36,783 nt of DNA, taken from contig JAFTWB010000012.1 in NCBI GenBank assembly GCA_017465505.1, forward strand, positions 1-36,783, in the 5' to 3' direction. Within the stretch, counting starts at the first letter, position 1. Each line of letters opens with the position of its first letter. Source of the stretch: Clostridia bacterium (lineage in GTDB: Bacteria > Bacillota > Clostridia > Oscillospirales > Acutalibacteraceae). This document shows, piece by piece, positions 6,369-14,881 of the stretch. A program made the translations under genes and the position numbers. The notes beneath the pieces were generated by a model. It did not search any database. It was not told where the DNA came from and saw nothing but the letters and a program-made list of their open reading frames with translations.

Positions 6369-6839
6369 ATGAAGAAAATTATTATCCGTGCTATGTCTTT
6401 GGCACTTGCAGCAGTAATGGCAATGGCAGTTTCCGTAGTGGCTGTTTCTGCCGCCAACACAAAGACTCTTACACTCAGCGTAACTACCTCAAATGACTTT
6501 ATGGCAGGTACAAACGCAGAAATCCACGTTCAGTTTACAGACATAAGCGGCAAGAAGTCTCAGCTGTTCAACCTTGAATCCATTATCGGCAAAGAGGAAA
6601 AAGCTTTTGAGAGAGGCTGTACTGATATTGCAGTAATGCAGCTTCCTGCTGATTTCGGTACTATCAAGACCGTAACATTTACTTCCAAGCTTATTTTTGT
6701 TAACGATACAATCAGCTCAAATTACAGCGACTGGAAGTTAGAGAGCTTCCAGGTTGATTTCGACGGCAATACATATATTGCTGAAATGAATCAATGGTGT
6801 GATATCGGCGAAAGCATTTCTTACACATTCAACTACTAA
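6369..6839 (+). CDS. Small secreted protein of unknown function
   Basis: 156 aa, start at 6369 behind GGAGA. Residues 1-29 form a classic signal peptide: KK near the N-terminus, a long Ala/Val core and VSAA as the likely cleavage site. The mature 127-aa part is rich in Thr and Ser, predicted to be mostly beta strand, with two cysteines (GCTD and QWCDIGE) that could form a disulfide. It has no lipobox, sortase motif, transmembrane anchor or dockerin, so it is probably released or loosely held at the surface. The gene is alone between its own promoter and a strong terminator. I do not recognise the family. Confidence 0.75.
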   Translation: MKKIIIRAMSLALAAVMAMAVSVVAVSAANTKTLTLSVTTSNDFMAGTNAEIHVQFTDISGKKSQLFNLESIIGKEEKAFERGCTDIAVMQLPADFGTIKTVTFTSKLIFVNDTISSNYSDWKLESFQVDFDGNTYIAEMNQWCDIGESISYTFNY

Positions 6840-6841
6840 TT

Positions 6842-6876
6842 AAAAAGGTGAGAACCGTTTGGTTCTCACCTTTTTT
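6842..6876. terminator. Bidirectional terminator between convergent genes
   Basis: A perfect 15-bp stem (6842-6856 with 6861-6875) with a GTTT loop, A-rich on the left and T-rich on the right, works in both directions. Its right edge includes the stop codon of the minus-strand metal exporter. Confidence 0.9.
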
Positions 6877-7771
6877 AATGATGATGGTGGTGATGATGGC
6901 CGTGGCTATGTGAAGCAGGCTCAATGTGGCAGTGAGTGCTTTGGCAGATTTCGTCTTCTGCTTCAAGCTCAAGGGTAGAGTGAGCTATGCCGTGCTCTTT
7001 AAGCTCCTTACGGATTTTGTCTTTGATTTCCTTGCCTCTTAAGTTGGTGACAACGTGCATTGTGGCAAAGTTTACGTTGCCGTCCAGAGTTCGAAGGTGG
7101 ATGTGGTGAACACCGCTGACCCCTTCGATTTCTTCAATATGAGCCTTGATTTCCTTTATGTCTATGTTTTTTGGTGTTTTCTCGAGGAAAATATCAAGGA
7201 TTTCCTTAAGGTTTTTAAGGGTATTGAAAAGGATAAACACTGCAACGCCTATTGACATAATGGGGTCGATAAGGATAAAGCCTGTGAGCCTGATTACAAT
7301 GCCGCCTGCCAGAACAACCACCCAGCCCAACACATCCTCTAGCATATGAAGGTTAACGGCTTTCTGGTTGAGAGAATCTCCACCGTGAGTAAAAATCGCC
7401 GCGGCAAGGTTTACGAAAAAGCCTGCAATTGCGAAAATTATCATTCCATTTACATTGATTTCAGAGGGGTTGATGATTTTCTTCACGGCGTTGAAAATCG
7501 TATAAGCAGAGCCCAGAGTCAGCACCAGTGTGGTAATAAGACTGCCCAGCAGAGAGTAGCGGATGTAGCCGTAGGTGTGGGTGGAGTCCGCTTGTTGGCG
7601 GCTCTTTTTTTCGAGAAAGTAAGAAGTACCAATGCTCAGGCTGTCGCCCAAATCGTGGACAGCGTCGGCGGCGATTGCCACGCTTCCTGTGAAGATTCCC
7701 CCTGCAAATTCAAAAATCCCAAAGCTTAAGTTAAGTATAAAGGCAAGTAAAATATTTTTCTGAGTTTTCAT
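6875..7771 (-). CDS. Cation diffusion facilitator (CDF) metal exporter
   Basis: 298 aa, start at 7771 behind CAGGAGGAC on the minus strand. About six membrane segments are followed by a cytoplasmic domain near residues 205-275. The metal-site residues are present: HDLGD in the second segment and HMLED in the fifth, the HxxxD pairs typical of Zn/Cd/Co-type members. It exports divalent cations, most likely zinc, in exchange for protons. The C-terminus ends in a natural metal-binding tail containing CQSTHCH and HSHGHHHHHHH. It faces away from the TetR gene across a 160-bp spacer holding repeated ACCGAA elements, which could link its expression to that regulator. Usual length for the family. Confidence 0.92.
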   Translation of the reverse strand: MKTQKNILLAFILNLSFGIFEFAGGIFTGSVAIAADAVHDLGDSLSIGTSYFLEKKSRQQADSTHTYGYIRYSLLGSLITTLVLTLGSAYTIFNAVKKIINPSEINVNGMIIFAIAGFFVNLAAAIFTHGGDSLNQKAVNLHMLEDVLGWVVVLAGGIVIRLTGFILIDPIMSIGVAVFILFNTLKNLKEILDIFLEKTPKNIDIKEIKAHIEEIEGVSGVHHIHLRTLDGNVNFATMHVVTNLRGKEIKDKIRKELKEHGIAHSTLELEAEDEICQSTHCHIEPASHSHGHHHHHHH

Positions 7772-7796
7772 AATGTCCTCCTGTTGACTGTGGTTT

Positions 7797-7904
7797 TTCG
7801 GTGTGGTACAATAAATATGTTACCGAACACCTTGTATGGTTTCATTATATGCTTTTTTTATGAAAAGCTTAATAATCAAAACTTTTCAGATGTAAGATAC
7901 CGAA
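7797..7904. promoter_or_regulatory. Divergent control region with ACCGAA elements
   Basis: TTCGGT (7797-7802) and ACCGAA (7822-7827) form an inverted pair, and ACCGAA recurs as TACCGAACA at 7898-7906. A minus-strand TATAAT (7844-7849) lies 17 bp upstream of the inverted pair and could serve the metal exporter. This spacing suits a TetR-type operator shared by the divergent genes; the assignment is inferred. Confidence 0.35.
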
Positions 7905-7932
7905 CAAATCTGAAATTTTGTACGGAGGAATT

Positions 7933-8481
7933 ATGGACAGACGACAGAGAAAATCCCGGGAAGCAATCTTCAACGCTTTTGTGCGGCTTTTGACAAAGCG
8001 GGACTTTGCACGGATTACCGTTGCGGATATTATCGAAGAGGCGGATGTAGGCAGAACCACCTTTTACTCTCATTTTGAAACCAAGGAGTTTCTCCTTAAG
8101 GAGCTTTGTGGGGAGCTTTTCTGCCATATTTTCGACACAGAGAAAGATGAGCACTGCCACCGTCACATTTTTCGGTGTGAGGGTGATGATGGGGTTTTTC
8201 TTCATCTTTTCAAGCATATCGCTCACAACGACAACAACCTGCTTTCTCTCCTTTCTTCGGAGAATAACGAGATTTTCTTCGGCTATTTCAAGGAAAACCT
8301 GCTCACCCTTTCAAAGAGTCAGCTTGATTTGCTCAAGGGCAGAGAAGTGGAAAAGCTACCTGAAAATTTCAGGATAAATCACATTGCCTCTGTCTTTACA
8401 GAGGTGCTTAAGTGGTGGGTAGACACAGGGCTCAAGGAGTCCCCCGAAACCATTACCGGGTATTTTTATATGGCACTTTGA
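7933..8481 (+). CDS. TetR-family transcriptional regulator
   Basis: 182 aa. The start at 7933 follows ACGGAGG; a reading from 7918 would begin before that site. RRQRKSREAIFNAFVRLLTK plus ITVADIIEEADVGRTTFYSHFETKEFL is a clear TetR DNA-binding head (residues 1-55). The C-terminal ligand and dimer domain resembles that of DhaS-like members (tail FRINHIASVFTEVLKWWVDT, ending GYFYMAL). An unusual His/Cys-rich stretch (CHIFDTEKDEHCHRHIFRC) near residues 64-85 could bind metal. The MATE exporter follows after 29 bp in the same direction, so this is probably its local repressor; the neighbouring CDF exporter may also be controlled. Confidence 0.85.
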   Translation: MDRRQRKSREAIFNAFVRLLTKRDFARITVADIIEEADVGRTTFYSHFETKEFLLKELCGELFCHIFDTEKDEHCHRHIFRCEGDDGVFLHLFKHIAHNDNNLLSLLSSENNEIFFGYFKENLLTLSKSQLDLLKGREVEKLPENFRINHIASVFTEVLKWWVDTGLKESPETITGYFYMAL

Positions 8482-8510
8482 TTTAATTTATTATCTGGAA
8501 AAGGATTTTT

Positions 8511-9902
8511 ATGAGGACAAAAGGCTTTGATAAAGGACTTTTAATTTCAATATTGGCTCTGGCGTGGCCAACAATGCTTCAGGAGCTTTTGCAGACTGCG
8601 GTGCAGTACATCGACACCGCTATGGTGGGCTCTCTGGGTACTGCCGCCACTGCGGCGGTGGGTGCTACCACCACCATAAACTGGCTTGTTAACTCCACAA
8701 TTTCTGCACTGGGCATAGGCTTTCTTGCTCTTATTTCTCAGGCATACGGAGCAGGAAATAAGGACCTTGCAAAACGTGCAGGTGCTCAGGCGGTGCTTCT
8801 TACGGTTATAAGCGGCGTGGCATTTACCGCTTTGTGTCTGGGGCTGAGCCCCGTTGTGCCTGTGCTTATGCAGGTTGACCCCGAAATACGAAATCTTTCG
8901 GCGGCTTACTTTTTCGTTTTGTATTCTCCTATGCTTTTTCGCAGTGCCATTATAATTTTCGGCACAATCCTAAGAGCAGCTGGAGATACCAAAACCCCAA
9001 TGCTTGTGGGGCTTTTTGTAAATATTATCAACGTGATTTTAAACTTCCTGTTTATTTATCCCACAAGGTCAGTTGAGATTTTCGGCTTTGAGCTCACCTT
9101 TTTTGGCACAGGATGGGGAGCGGTAGGAGCAGGTGCGGCAAGTGCCATTGCCTTTGTTTTTGGCGGCATTGCCATAACGGTGAGGTTTTTCCGCCATAAG
9201 GAAATCAGCCCCAAGGGTCAGAGTTTTAAATTCGACCCGTCCATCCTTAAGCCCTGCTTTAAGGTGGCTTTGCCAAATGCCCTGCAACGCTTCGGCACCT
9301 GTCTGGGGTATGTTGCCTTTGCGGCAATGGTAAACTCTCTGGGCGAGGTAAGCACCGCCGCTCACACCATTGCAAACACCGTAGAGTCGGCTTTTTACAT
9401 TCCCGGCTACGGTATGCAGGCGGCTGCTGCAACCCTTGCAGGCAACGCTCTGGGTGCAAAGGACAGACAAAAAATCAATGCCCTGTGCAAAATGCTTATT
9501 TTCATCGAAGTGGTATTGATGATAATTTCAGGAGGACTTCTCTTTATCTTTGCTCCAAAAATGATGACCCTTTTCTCCAAGGACGCATTGGTTATTGCTC
9601 TGGGCACAACTGTGCTGAGGATGGTAGCACTGAGCGAGCCTTTCTTCGGCGTTTCCATAATAGTTGAGGGTATGATGCAGGGTATGGGCAAAACCCTTAT
9701 GCCCTTTGTGGCTAACATTGTGGGAATGTGGGGTATAAGGATTTTAGGCACCTTTATCTGCACCGGAGTTTTCGGCTACGGATTGGTGTCTGCCTGGGGA
9801 TGTATGATTTTACATAACCTGCTATTGTTTGCTATGTTTGCAGTTTACCTTATTTCAGGCAGATATAATCCTTTGAATAAGAAACGCAAAAATAGCAATT
9901 GA
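8511..9902 (+). CDS. MATE-family multidrug/cation efflux protein
   Basis: 463 aa, start at 8511 behind AAAAGGA. Twelve hydrophobic segments span the protein, with two-fold internal similarity as usual for MATE carriers: the N-lobe includes LAWPTMLQELLQTAVQYIDT and the C-lobe ALPNALQRFGTCLGYVAFAA. The family expels cationic drugs or metabolites from the cytoplasm using a proton or sodium gradient. It is translationally close to the TetR gene (29 bp), a common repressor-pump pair. A promoter for the next operon overlaps its stop codon. The substrate is unknown. Its base composition is more GC-rich than the ABC genes downstream. Confidence 0.92.
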   Translation: MRTKGFDKGLLISILALAWPTMLQELLQTAVQYIDTAMVGSLGTAATAAVGATTTINWLVNSTISALGIGFLALISQAYGAGNKDLAKRAGAQAVLLTVISGVAFTALCLGLSPVVPVLMQVDPEIRNLSAAYFFVLYSPMLFRSAIIIFGTILRAAGDTKTPMLVGLFVNIINVILNFLFIYPTRSVEIFGFELTFFGTGWGAVGAGAASAIAFVFGGIAITVRFFRHKEISPKGQSFKFDPSILKPCFKVALPNALQRFGTCLGYVAFAAMVNSLGEVSTAAHTIANTVESAFYIPGYGMQAAAATLAGNALGAKDRQKINALCKMLIFIEVVLMIISGGLLFIFAPKMMTLFSKDALVIALGTTVLRMVALSEPFFGVSIIVEGMMQGMGKTLMPFVANIVGMWGIRILGTFICTGVFGYGLVSAWGCMILHNLLLFAMFAVYLISGRYNPLNKKRKNSN

Positions 9903-9925
9903 CTTATCTGTTGGACTGATATAAT
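9899..9925 (+). promoter_or_regulatory. Promoter of the ABC permease cluster
   Basis: TTGACT (9899-9904), 15 bp, and extended -10 TG-A-TATAAT (9917-9925). It overlaps the end of the MATE gene. A second TATAAT lies at 9984-9989 without a clear -35. Confidence 0.55.
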
Positions 9926-9993
9926 ATTAAATCAAAGGCAGAAAGAAAATGAAAACATTCTGATGTTTGTAGAACCGTTAAGTTATAATTGAA

Positions 9994-10027
9994 TGATAGG
10001 CTGTGCCTTTTCTGTCACAGCCTATCA
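9994..10027 (+). promoter_or_regulatory. Leader hairpin before the first permease
   Basis: TGATAGGCTGTG (9994-10005) pairs perfectly with CACAGCCTATCA (10016-10027) around a 10-nt pyrimidine-rich loop. There is no T-tract, and the hairpin ends 14 nt before the ribosome binding site of the permease at 10052, so it may affect translation or RNA stability. Only its right arm is kept before the second permease (11517-11527). Confidence 0.5.
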
Positions 10028-10051
10028 CCATAATAATTGCGAGGCAAGATT

Positions 10052-11404
10052 ATGAAGCTTAAATATATTCATTTTCTATCAAAATCCAACATAAAAGGCA
10101 ATAAAAATAGGAGCACAATAACCTTGCTTATTTGCTTGCTGGTGATTTCTGTTACAGTTATTTCTTGCTTTGCACTCACTACTGTCGAATCGGTAAATCT
10201 TTATGAAAAAGATTACAGATCACGGGCGTATTTTCTTACGGGGGCAGCTAAAGCCTTAACCGATGAAGCCTTGATTACTATTGAAAACTTAGACCACGTT
10301 GAGCTTTTAGCAGACACCGCCGGTATTGACGAAACTGATTGTTATGATATTAACGACATCGAAGATGAAGAAATAATGAAGCAGATTGCTGAAAAAGGCT
10401 CTCGGATATATGTGGGAAGGCTTTATGAAGGAGAAAAGAGAAAAATTATTAAAGGTAAAGAACTTAAAGAAATAGCGGATTTTACCTGTTTGATACCCCA
10501 TATTTTTTATCCTTATGATGATGCCGATGATGAAAATATTGATTATTTGGACGGAAGGGATTTTATAGGTAAAACTATTACTCTGACAGGGTATAACAAT
10601 GAACTGTATATGAGTTATGATACTGCAACTGATATCAGTGTTCAGCACGAAATTGAGCTTGACTCACCTACCTTTACCTTTAAGATTGTGGGAACATATT
10701 ATTGCTCTTATGAGGGCTTTGGTGCAGAAAATCAGATTTTTGTATCTAATGAAACTTTTATACAGATGACGGAAATGGCTATGAAAGAATCTAACATAGA
10801 CCTTGACTCTGAAACTGATATTGTTGCAAAATGGTGGAGAACACCTTCTTTGCACCGTTATTTTGTAATAGTGGATGATAACGAAAATATAGCTGAGGTA
10901 ATTAAGGTCGTCAGGAAGAATATGGGATATGACTTAGTTACCATACCTGAGAATCTTCCTGATGAAACTATGGCGTTGCTTTCCGTAATCTTTAAAACCG
11001 TGGGGACGTTTTTAACGTTGTCTATTTTACTTATTTCGGTAATTTTGCTTGTTCAGTCTTCGGTAACTTCTGTCCGTGAGCGAAAAGGCTTTATAGGACT
11101 TATGAAAGCCATAGGCTATAAAAATCATCAGATTTTCCTGAGCCTTATTTACGAGCAACTTTATATGACTCTCCGTGCGTTTTTAATAGGCGGAGCTGTT
11201 TCGACCTTGGTTATATTTCTGGCAAACCTCAAGTTTGAGCACGGCACATTTCGTCAAATGCAGTACATTATAAGCTGGAATACCTTTGCACTTTTCTTGG
11301 TAATTGCATTTTTAATCGTTTTGCTTGTTCCTCTTGTAACACAGCTTTTGCTTTTGAATAAATTAGTGAAAATACAGCCACGAGAAGCTATGAGCACCCG
11401 TTAG
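10052..11404 (+). CDS. FtsX/MacB-type ABC permease, paralog 1
   Basis: 450 aa. The start at 10052 is taken because GAGG lies 7 nt before it; the TTG at 10037 has no such site. Topology is that of MacB-like permeases: one membrane segment at about 24-45, a large outer domain to about 310, then three C-terminal segments containing the FtsX core (VRERKGFIGLMKAIGYKNHQ), the cytoplasmic loop that contacts the ATPase. Such proteins move peptides, lipids or antibiotics, or transmit mechanical force outside the cell. It is followed by a close paralog, then the ATPase and a third permease, so it probably forms the membrane part of one complex. More AT-rich than the MATE gene before it. Confidence 0.85.
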   Translation: MKLKYIHFLSKSNIKGNKNRSTITLLICLLVISVTVISCFALTTVESVNLYEKDYRSRAYFLTGAAKALTDEALITIENLDHVELLADTAGIDETDCYDINDIEDEEIMKQIAEKGSRIYVGRLYEGEKRKIIKGKELKEIADFTCLIPHIFYPYDDADDENIDYLDGRDFIGKTITLTGYNNELYMSYDTATDISVQHEIELDSPTFTFKIVGTYYCSYEGFGAENQIFVSNETFIQMTEMAMKESNIDLDSETDIVAKWWRTPSLHRYFVIVDDNENIAEVIKVVRKNMGYDLVTIPENLPDETMALLSVIFKTVGTFLTLSILLISVILLVQSSVTSVRERKGFIGLMKAIGYKNHQIFLSLIYEQLYMTLRAFLIGGAVSTLVIFLANLKFEHGTFRQMQYIISWNTFALFLVIAFLIVLLVPLVTQLLLLNKLVKIQPREAMSTR

Positions 11405-11467
11405 CCACGACAGGGCATTTCCGCCTTTGGAAACCTTCAGTAAAGAGGAAAAACCCATCGATGGCGG
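11405..11467. repeat. Interspersed repeat copy 1
   Basis: Contains the core GGGCATTTCCGCCTTTGGA (11413-11431) and ends GGCGG (11463-11467), which can pair with CCGCC (11421-11425). Related copies lie at 12910, 28112 and, inverted, at 29899. This copy follows the first permease stop codon directly. Confidence 0.55.
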
Positions 11468-11551
11468 ATAGTTTAAAGTTTTATGTACGTTTGCTTGTAG
11501 GGGAGTCGTTTCGGTTACAGCCTATCACCATAATAATTGCGAGGCAAGATT

Positions 11552-12910
11552 ATGAAGCTTAAATATGTCCATTTTCTATCAAAATCAAACATTAAAGGTA
11601 ACAAAAACAGCGGTACCATAACTCTGCTTATATGCTTGCTTACGGTTGCGGTTACTGTTATTTCCTGCTTTTCTGCAACAACAATAAACACAATGAACAG
11701 GTTCAAGGATGATTATCGGGCAAGAGCTTTGTATTCAACTCCGGGATACAAATTGCTTACAGATGATGCGCTTCGTGCCATTGAATCGCTTGAGCACGTT
11801 GAAGATGTTGCAGAGGTCATAGGACTAAAAGGATATGACTTGTATACCATTACGGAAACAGATATTGATGTAATAAACCAAAAAATGTCCGATTGTAAAA
11901 CAGGAATAGATATTGCAGGTCTTTACGAAAATGAAAAATTAGAGGTTATTAAAGGCGAGAGGTTAGACACTGCTCCTGCGTTTAGTTGTTTGGTGCCAAG
12001 TGCTTTTTATCCTTTTGAGGATGTGGGAGATTTTAAGGATTTAAATTATATCGATGGAACAACCCTTATAGGAAAAACAATTAAAGTCAAGGCGTATAAC
12101 GGCAAAGTTTCTATGAGCTATTTTTCGTTGGATAAAAACGGAGAATTACAGTTTTTTGACGATGTGTTGTCCTCACCGGAATTCACGCTTAAAATAGTGG
12201 GTACTTATCCTTGCGATTATTCTATAACGGGTAGTTTTACGTCCGTGTTTGTGTCTTATGAAACTAATCTGCTTATGTCGGAAATGGTTTTGGAAAAATC
12301 CGGAGTTGATTTGTCTGATACGCAGAATCCACTGTCTCTATGGTGGAATACGCCTGAGTATCACGAGTATTATGTAATCGTAGATGATTACGATAATATA
12401 CCTGAAGTATATGATAAAGTAAAAAACGAACTCGGTTACGATATTGTCAGTACAGGTACAAAGGAAAAAGATGAAAACGTTGAGTTGCTCTCAATTATTT
12501 TTAAGTTTGTCGGAACGTTTTTGACCTTATCTATTTTACTTATTTCAGTAATTTTGCTTGTTCAGTCCTCGGTAACTTCTGTCCGTGAGCGAAAAGGCTT
12601 TATAGGACTTATGAAAGCCATAGGCTACAAAAATCATCAGATTTTCCTGAGCCTTATTTACGAGCAACTTTATATGACTCTGAAAGCGTTTTTAATAGGC
12701 GGTGCAATTTCTACCGCCGTGGTCCTTGTTGCGAACTATTTTTTCAAGCACGGCACATACCGTCAAATGCAGTATATAATTGATATGAAAGTTTTCTTTG
12801 TTTTCTTAGGAGTATCGTTTTTAATAGCCTTTTTAGTGCCGTTAATAACTCAGCTTTTACTTTTAAGAAAATTAGTAAAAATACAACCCCGAGAGGCTAT
12901 GACAAGGTAG
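11552..12910 (+). CDS. FtsX/MacB-type ABC permease, paralog 2
   Basis: 452 aa, start at 11552 by the same GAGG site as paralog 1. It has the same layout: one N-terminal membrane segment, outer domain, three C-terminal segments. The first 25 residues and the block VQSSVTSVRERKGFIGLMKA through YEQLYMTL are identical to paralog 1, while the outer domain differs strongly. This pattern implies duplication followed by divergence of the outside part, with the membrane/ATPase-contact part held alike. It probably pairs with paralog 1 or the permease at 13661, using the ATPase encoded 92 bp downstream. The ligand is unknown. Confidence 0.85.
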   Translation: MKLKYVHFLSKSNIKGNKNSGTITLLICLLTVAVTVISCFSATTINTMNRFKDDYRARALYSTPGYKLLTDDALRAIESLEHVEDVAEVIGLKGYDLYTITETDIDVINQKMSDCKTGIDIAGLYENEKLEVIKGERLDTAPAFSCLVPSAFYPFEDVGDFKDLNYIDGTTLIGKTIKVKAYNGKVSMSYFSLDKNGELQFFDDVLSSPEFTLKIVGTYPCDYSITGSFTSVFVSYETNLLMSEMVLEKSGVDLSDTQNPLSLWWNTPEYHEYYVIVDDYDNIPEVYDKVKNELGYDIVSTGTKEKDENVELLSIIFKFVGTFLTLSILLISVILLVQSSVTSVRERKGFIGLMKAIGYKNHQIFLSLIYEQLYMTLKAFLIGGAISTAVVLVANYFFKHGTYRQMQYIIDMKVFFVFLGVSFLIAFLVPLITQLLLLRKLVKIQPREAMTR

Positions 12911-12972
12911 CACCTTGAGGCAATTCCGCCTTTGGAAGGCTTCAGTAAAGAGGAAAACCCCATCAACGGCGG
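12911..12972. repeat. Interspersed repeat copy 2
   Basis: AGGCAATTCCGCCTTTGGA (12918-12936) and GGCGG (12968-12972) match repeat copy 1 at 11405, again directly behind a permease stop codon. It belongs to the duplicated unit. It can fold through CCGCC and GGCGG. Confidence 0.55.
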
Positions 12973-13002
12973 TGCGTATTTAGTAAGCAGAGGAGGATTT
13001 TT

Positions 13003-13671
13003 ATGAAAACAATTGAGCTTAAAAATGTCAGCAAGGTTTATCCCAACGGAGTAAAAGCTATGAATAACGTAAGCCTTACTGTAAAAGAGGGTGAGTTTAT
13101 CGCTGTTATGGGTCAGTCAGGTAGTGGTAAAAGTACCCTTTTACAGGTTCTGGGTCTTTTGGATAAATGCACCGAGGGACAGGTTATAATTGGTGGAAAG
13201 GATGTTTCAAAGCTTTCGGCAAATGAGCTTGCAGATGTGAGAAAAAAGAATCTGGGCTTTGTTTTTCAGAGCTTTCACTTAAATTCCCATATGAAGCTTT
13301 ACGAAAACATTATGCTTCCTATGCTTATTAACGACGAATACAAAACCAAAGCAGATATGAAAGCAAAGGCTATGGAGCTTGTAGAAAAGGTAGGTCTTAC
13401 CCACAGAGTAGAGCACTACCCAGGCGAGCTTTCAGGCGGTGAGCAACAGCGTGTTGCCATAGCAAGAGCTTTGGCAAACGACCCTGACTTTATCCTTGCC
13501 GATGAGCCCACAGGTAACCTTGACAGCAAAAATGAGGTTATGATTTTTGAGGAGCTTAAAAAGCTTTCAAGGTCGGGCAAGGGTGTTTTGGTGGTTTGCC
13601 ACAACGACGCCATTTTAGATTATGCTGATAAAATCTACATAATGAAGGACGGCGTTATGAATGAAAAATAA
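13003..13671 (+). CDS. ABC transporter ATPase (MacB/LolD type)
   Basis: 222 aa, start at 13003 behind AGAGGAGG. All nucleotide-binding motifs are intact: Walker [11 protein letters not shown]-loop FQSFHL, signature [10 protein letters not shown], Walker [14 protein letters not shown] with its catalytic Glu, and switch His in VCHND. The length and the NLDS/VCHN variants are those of the MacB/LolD/FtsE group, which serve FtsX-type permeases by mechanotransmission. Encoded between the tandem permeases and the permease at 13661, with which it overlaps by 11 nt. It acts as the cytoplasmic motor for the permeases of this cluster. Confidence 0.95.
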   Translation: MKTIELKNVSKVYPNGVKAMNNVSLTVKEGEFIAVMGQSGSGKSTLLQVLGLLDKCTEGQVIIGGKDVSKLSANELADVRKKNLGFVFQSFHLNSHMKLYENIMLPMLINDEYKTKADMKAKAMELVEKVGLTHRVEHYPGELSGGEQQRVAIARALANDPDFILADEPTGNLDSKNEVMIFEELKKLSRSGKGVLVVCHNDAILDYADKIYIMKDGVMNEK

Positions 13672-14857
13672 GAGCCTTTTTTCTATTGTCAAAGCCTCTC
13701 TTATGTCTAACAAAGGCTTGTCGGCGATGTTTTGCTTTTTCGTTCTGATTTCTTACCTGCTGATTTTTCTTGCGGTGGGTATTATTGTTCCTCTTGGCGT
13801 TAATATCGAAACAAGAATCAACAACCATATTATAAACCGAGAGATTATTATAGATATTTCTCACCACGTTTCCGAGGAAGAATGTCAGCGAAGACTTGAC
13901 GAAATAGGCAACATACCTGAGGTTATTGATATTTATGAGCAACCTTATCACGTGTCTGTAAATGATGTAAGCGGTAATATCAAGGGTGAGTACGAGTTGG
14001 GATTCATCCACAGACATTACGATATCACAATGGTGTCGGGCAGAGCTTTTGACGAAGACGAAAAGAACGTTGCCTTGGTTCCTGCCGTTATTAAGGATTA
14101 CGACGAAGCAGAGGGTATTATAAGAGAAATCGACGGAACTGCTCTTATAGGAAAAACTATCAGGCTCAGGGATATGACCGAAAACATCCGTGATTATCAG
14201 GTTGTGGGTGCTTATGATACCACCGACCCTATATTTAACGGCAAAGAAATCCTTGTTTCATTGTCTCAGCTTGCAGACTACAAGAAGGAGCTTACAGAAG
14301 AATTCCCCGAGAGATATCAGGGCGGCTGGACTTATATTGTTGTGACGGATTCTCCCCGCAATACTGAGGATGTTTATAATCAGACCACGAAGATTACAAA
14401 CTCATTCCGTCCCAGACTGAATATTGACGCAGAAACTTTTAACATAGCCTTTATTCTTATACTGGCTTCAACGGTCTTCTTTGTGCTTTTGACAGTTTTC
14501 GGCTTTTATATGTTCCTTAAAGGTAACGTCAGCACACGTACCAATGAGCTGGCACTTTACAGAGCAATGGGCTTTAACTCCAAGAATCTTTTCAAGATTA
14601 TTGCAGGTGAGCATATAGTCCTGACTTTGCTGTCGATTATACTTGGAGCAGGTGCTTTTTACTGTATAACTTATTTTGTGGTTAATCCGTATCTGATGAG
14701 CTTTTTAGGCGGTACATATATGGAAATGACCATTGACTCAAACCCATTGTTCGGTTTAGCCGTTGCGGTGGTTTATATTGTAATTACCCTTTCGGTAACA
14801 GTTACCGCCGTTAAACGTTCAGAGAAGATTGATTTGACGGTTTTACTTAGAGAATAA
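13661..14857 (+). CDS. FtsX/MacB-type ABC permease, third subunit
   Basis: 398 aa, start at 13661 overlapping the ATPase stop, so translation is coupled. One membrane segment (about 21-46) is followed by an outer domain of roughly 210 residues and three C-terminal segments, with the FtsX core TRTNELALYRAMGFNSKNLF. It is shorter than the tandem paralogs and clearly divergent from them. With two paralogs sharing a single ATPase, it may be the common half of two alternative heterodimers. The secreted dockerin protein follows after 24 bp and appears to belong to the same transcript. Confidence 0.85.
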   Translation: MKNKSLFSIVKASLMSNKGLSAMFCFFVLISYLLIFLAVGIIVPLGVNIETRINNHIINREIIIDISHHVSEEECQRRLDEIGNIPEVIDIYEQPYHVSVNDVSGNIKGEYELGFIHRHYDITMVSGRAFDEDEKNVALVPAVIKDYDEAEGIIREIDGTALIGKTIRLRDMTENIRDYQVVGAYDTTDPIFNGKEILVSLSQLADYKKELTEEFPERYQGGWTYIVVTDSPRNTEDVYNQTTKITNSFRPRLNIDAETFNIAFILILASTVFFVLLTVFGFYMFLKGNVSTRTNELALYRAMGFNSKNLFKIIAGEHIVLTLLSIILGAGAFYCITYFVVNPYLMSFLGGTYMEMTIDSNPLFGLAVAVVYIVITLSVTVTAVKRSEKIDLTVLLRE

Positions 14858-14881
14858 TATTAAATCAAAGGAGGCTTTTTT

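Larger units (their letters stand above)
10017..12972 (+). repeat. Tandem duplication containing the two permease genes
   Basis: The 50 bases at 10017-10066 recur almost unchanged at 11517-11566 (offset exactly 1500), covering leader, ribosome binding site and first codons. The 3' tails behind both stop codons (11402-11467 and 12910-12972) also match. Each unit is thus about 1.5 kb: leader, permease gene, tail. Identity is very high at both ends and in the C-terminal coding part but low in the outer-domain part. Confidence 0.8.

Noticed and set aside
6875-6925. Poly-His tail as a cloning artefact
   Set aside because: It is preceded by other His-rich sequence, continuous with the natural gene and followed by a genomic terminator; His-rich tails are normal in CDF exporters.
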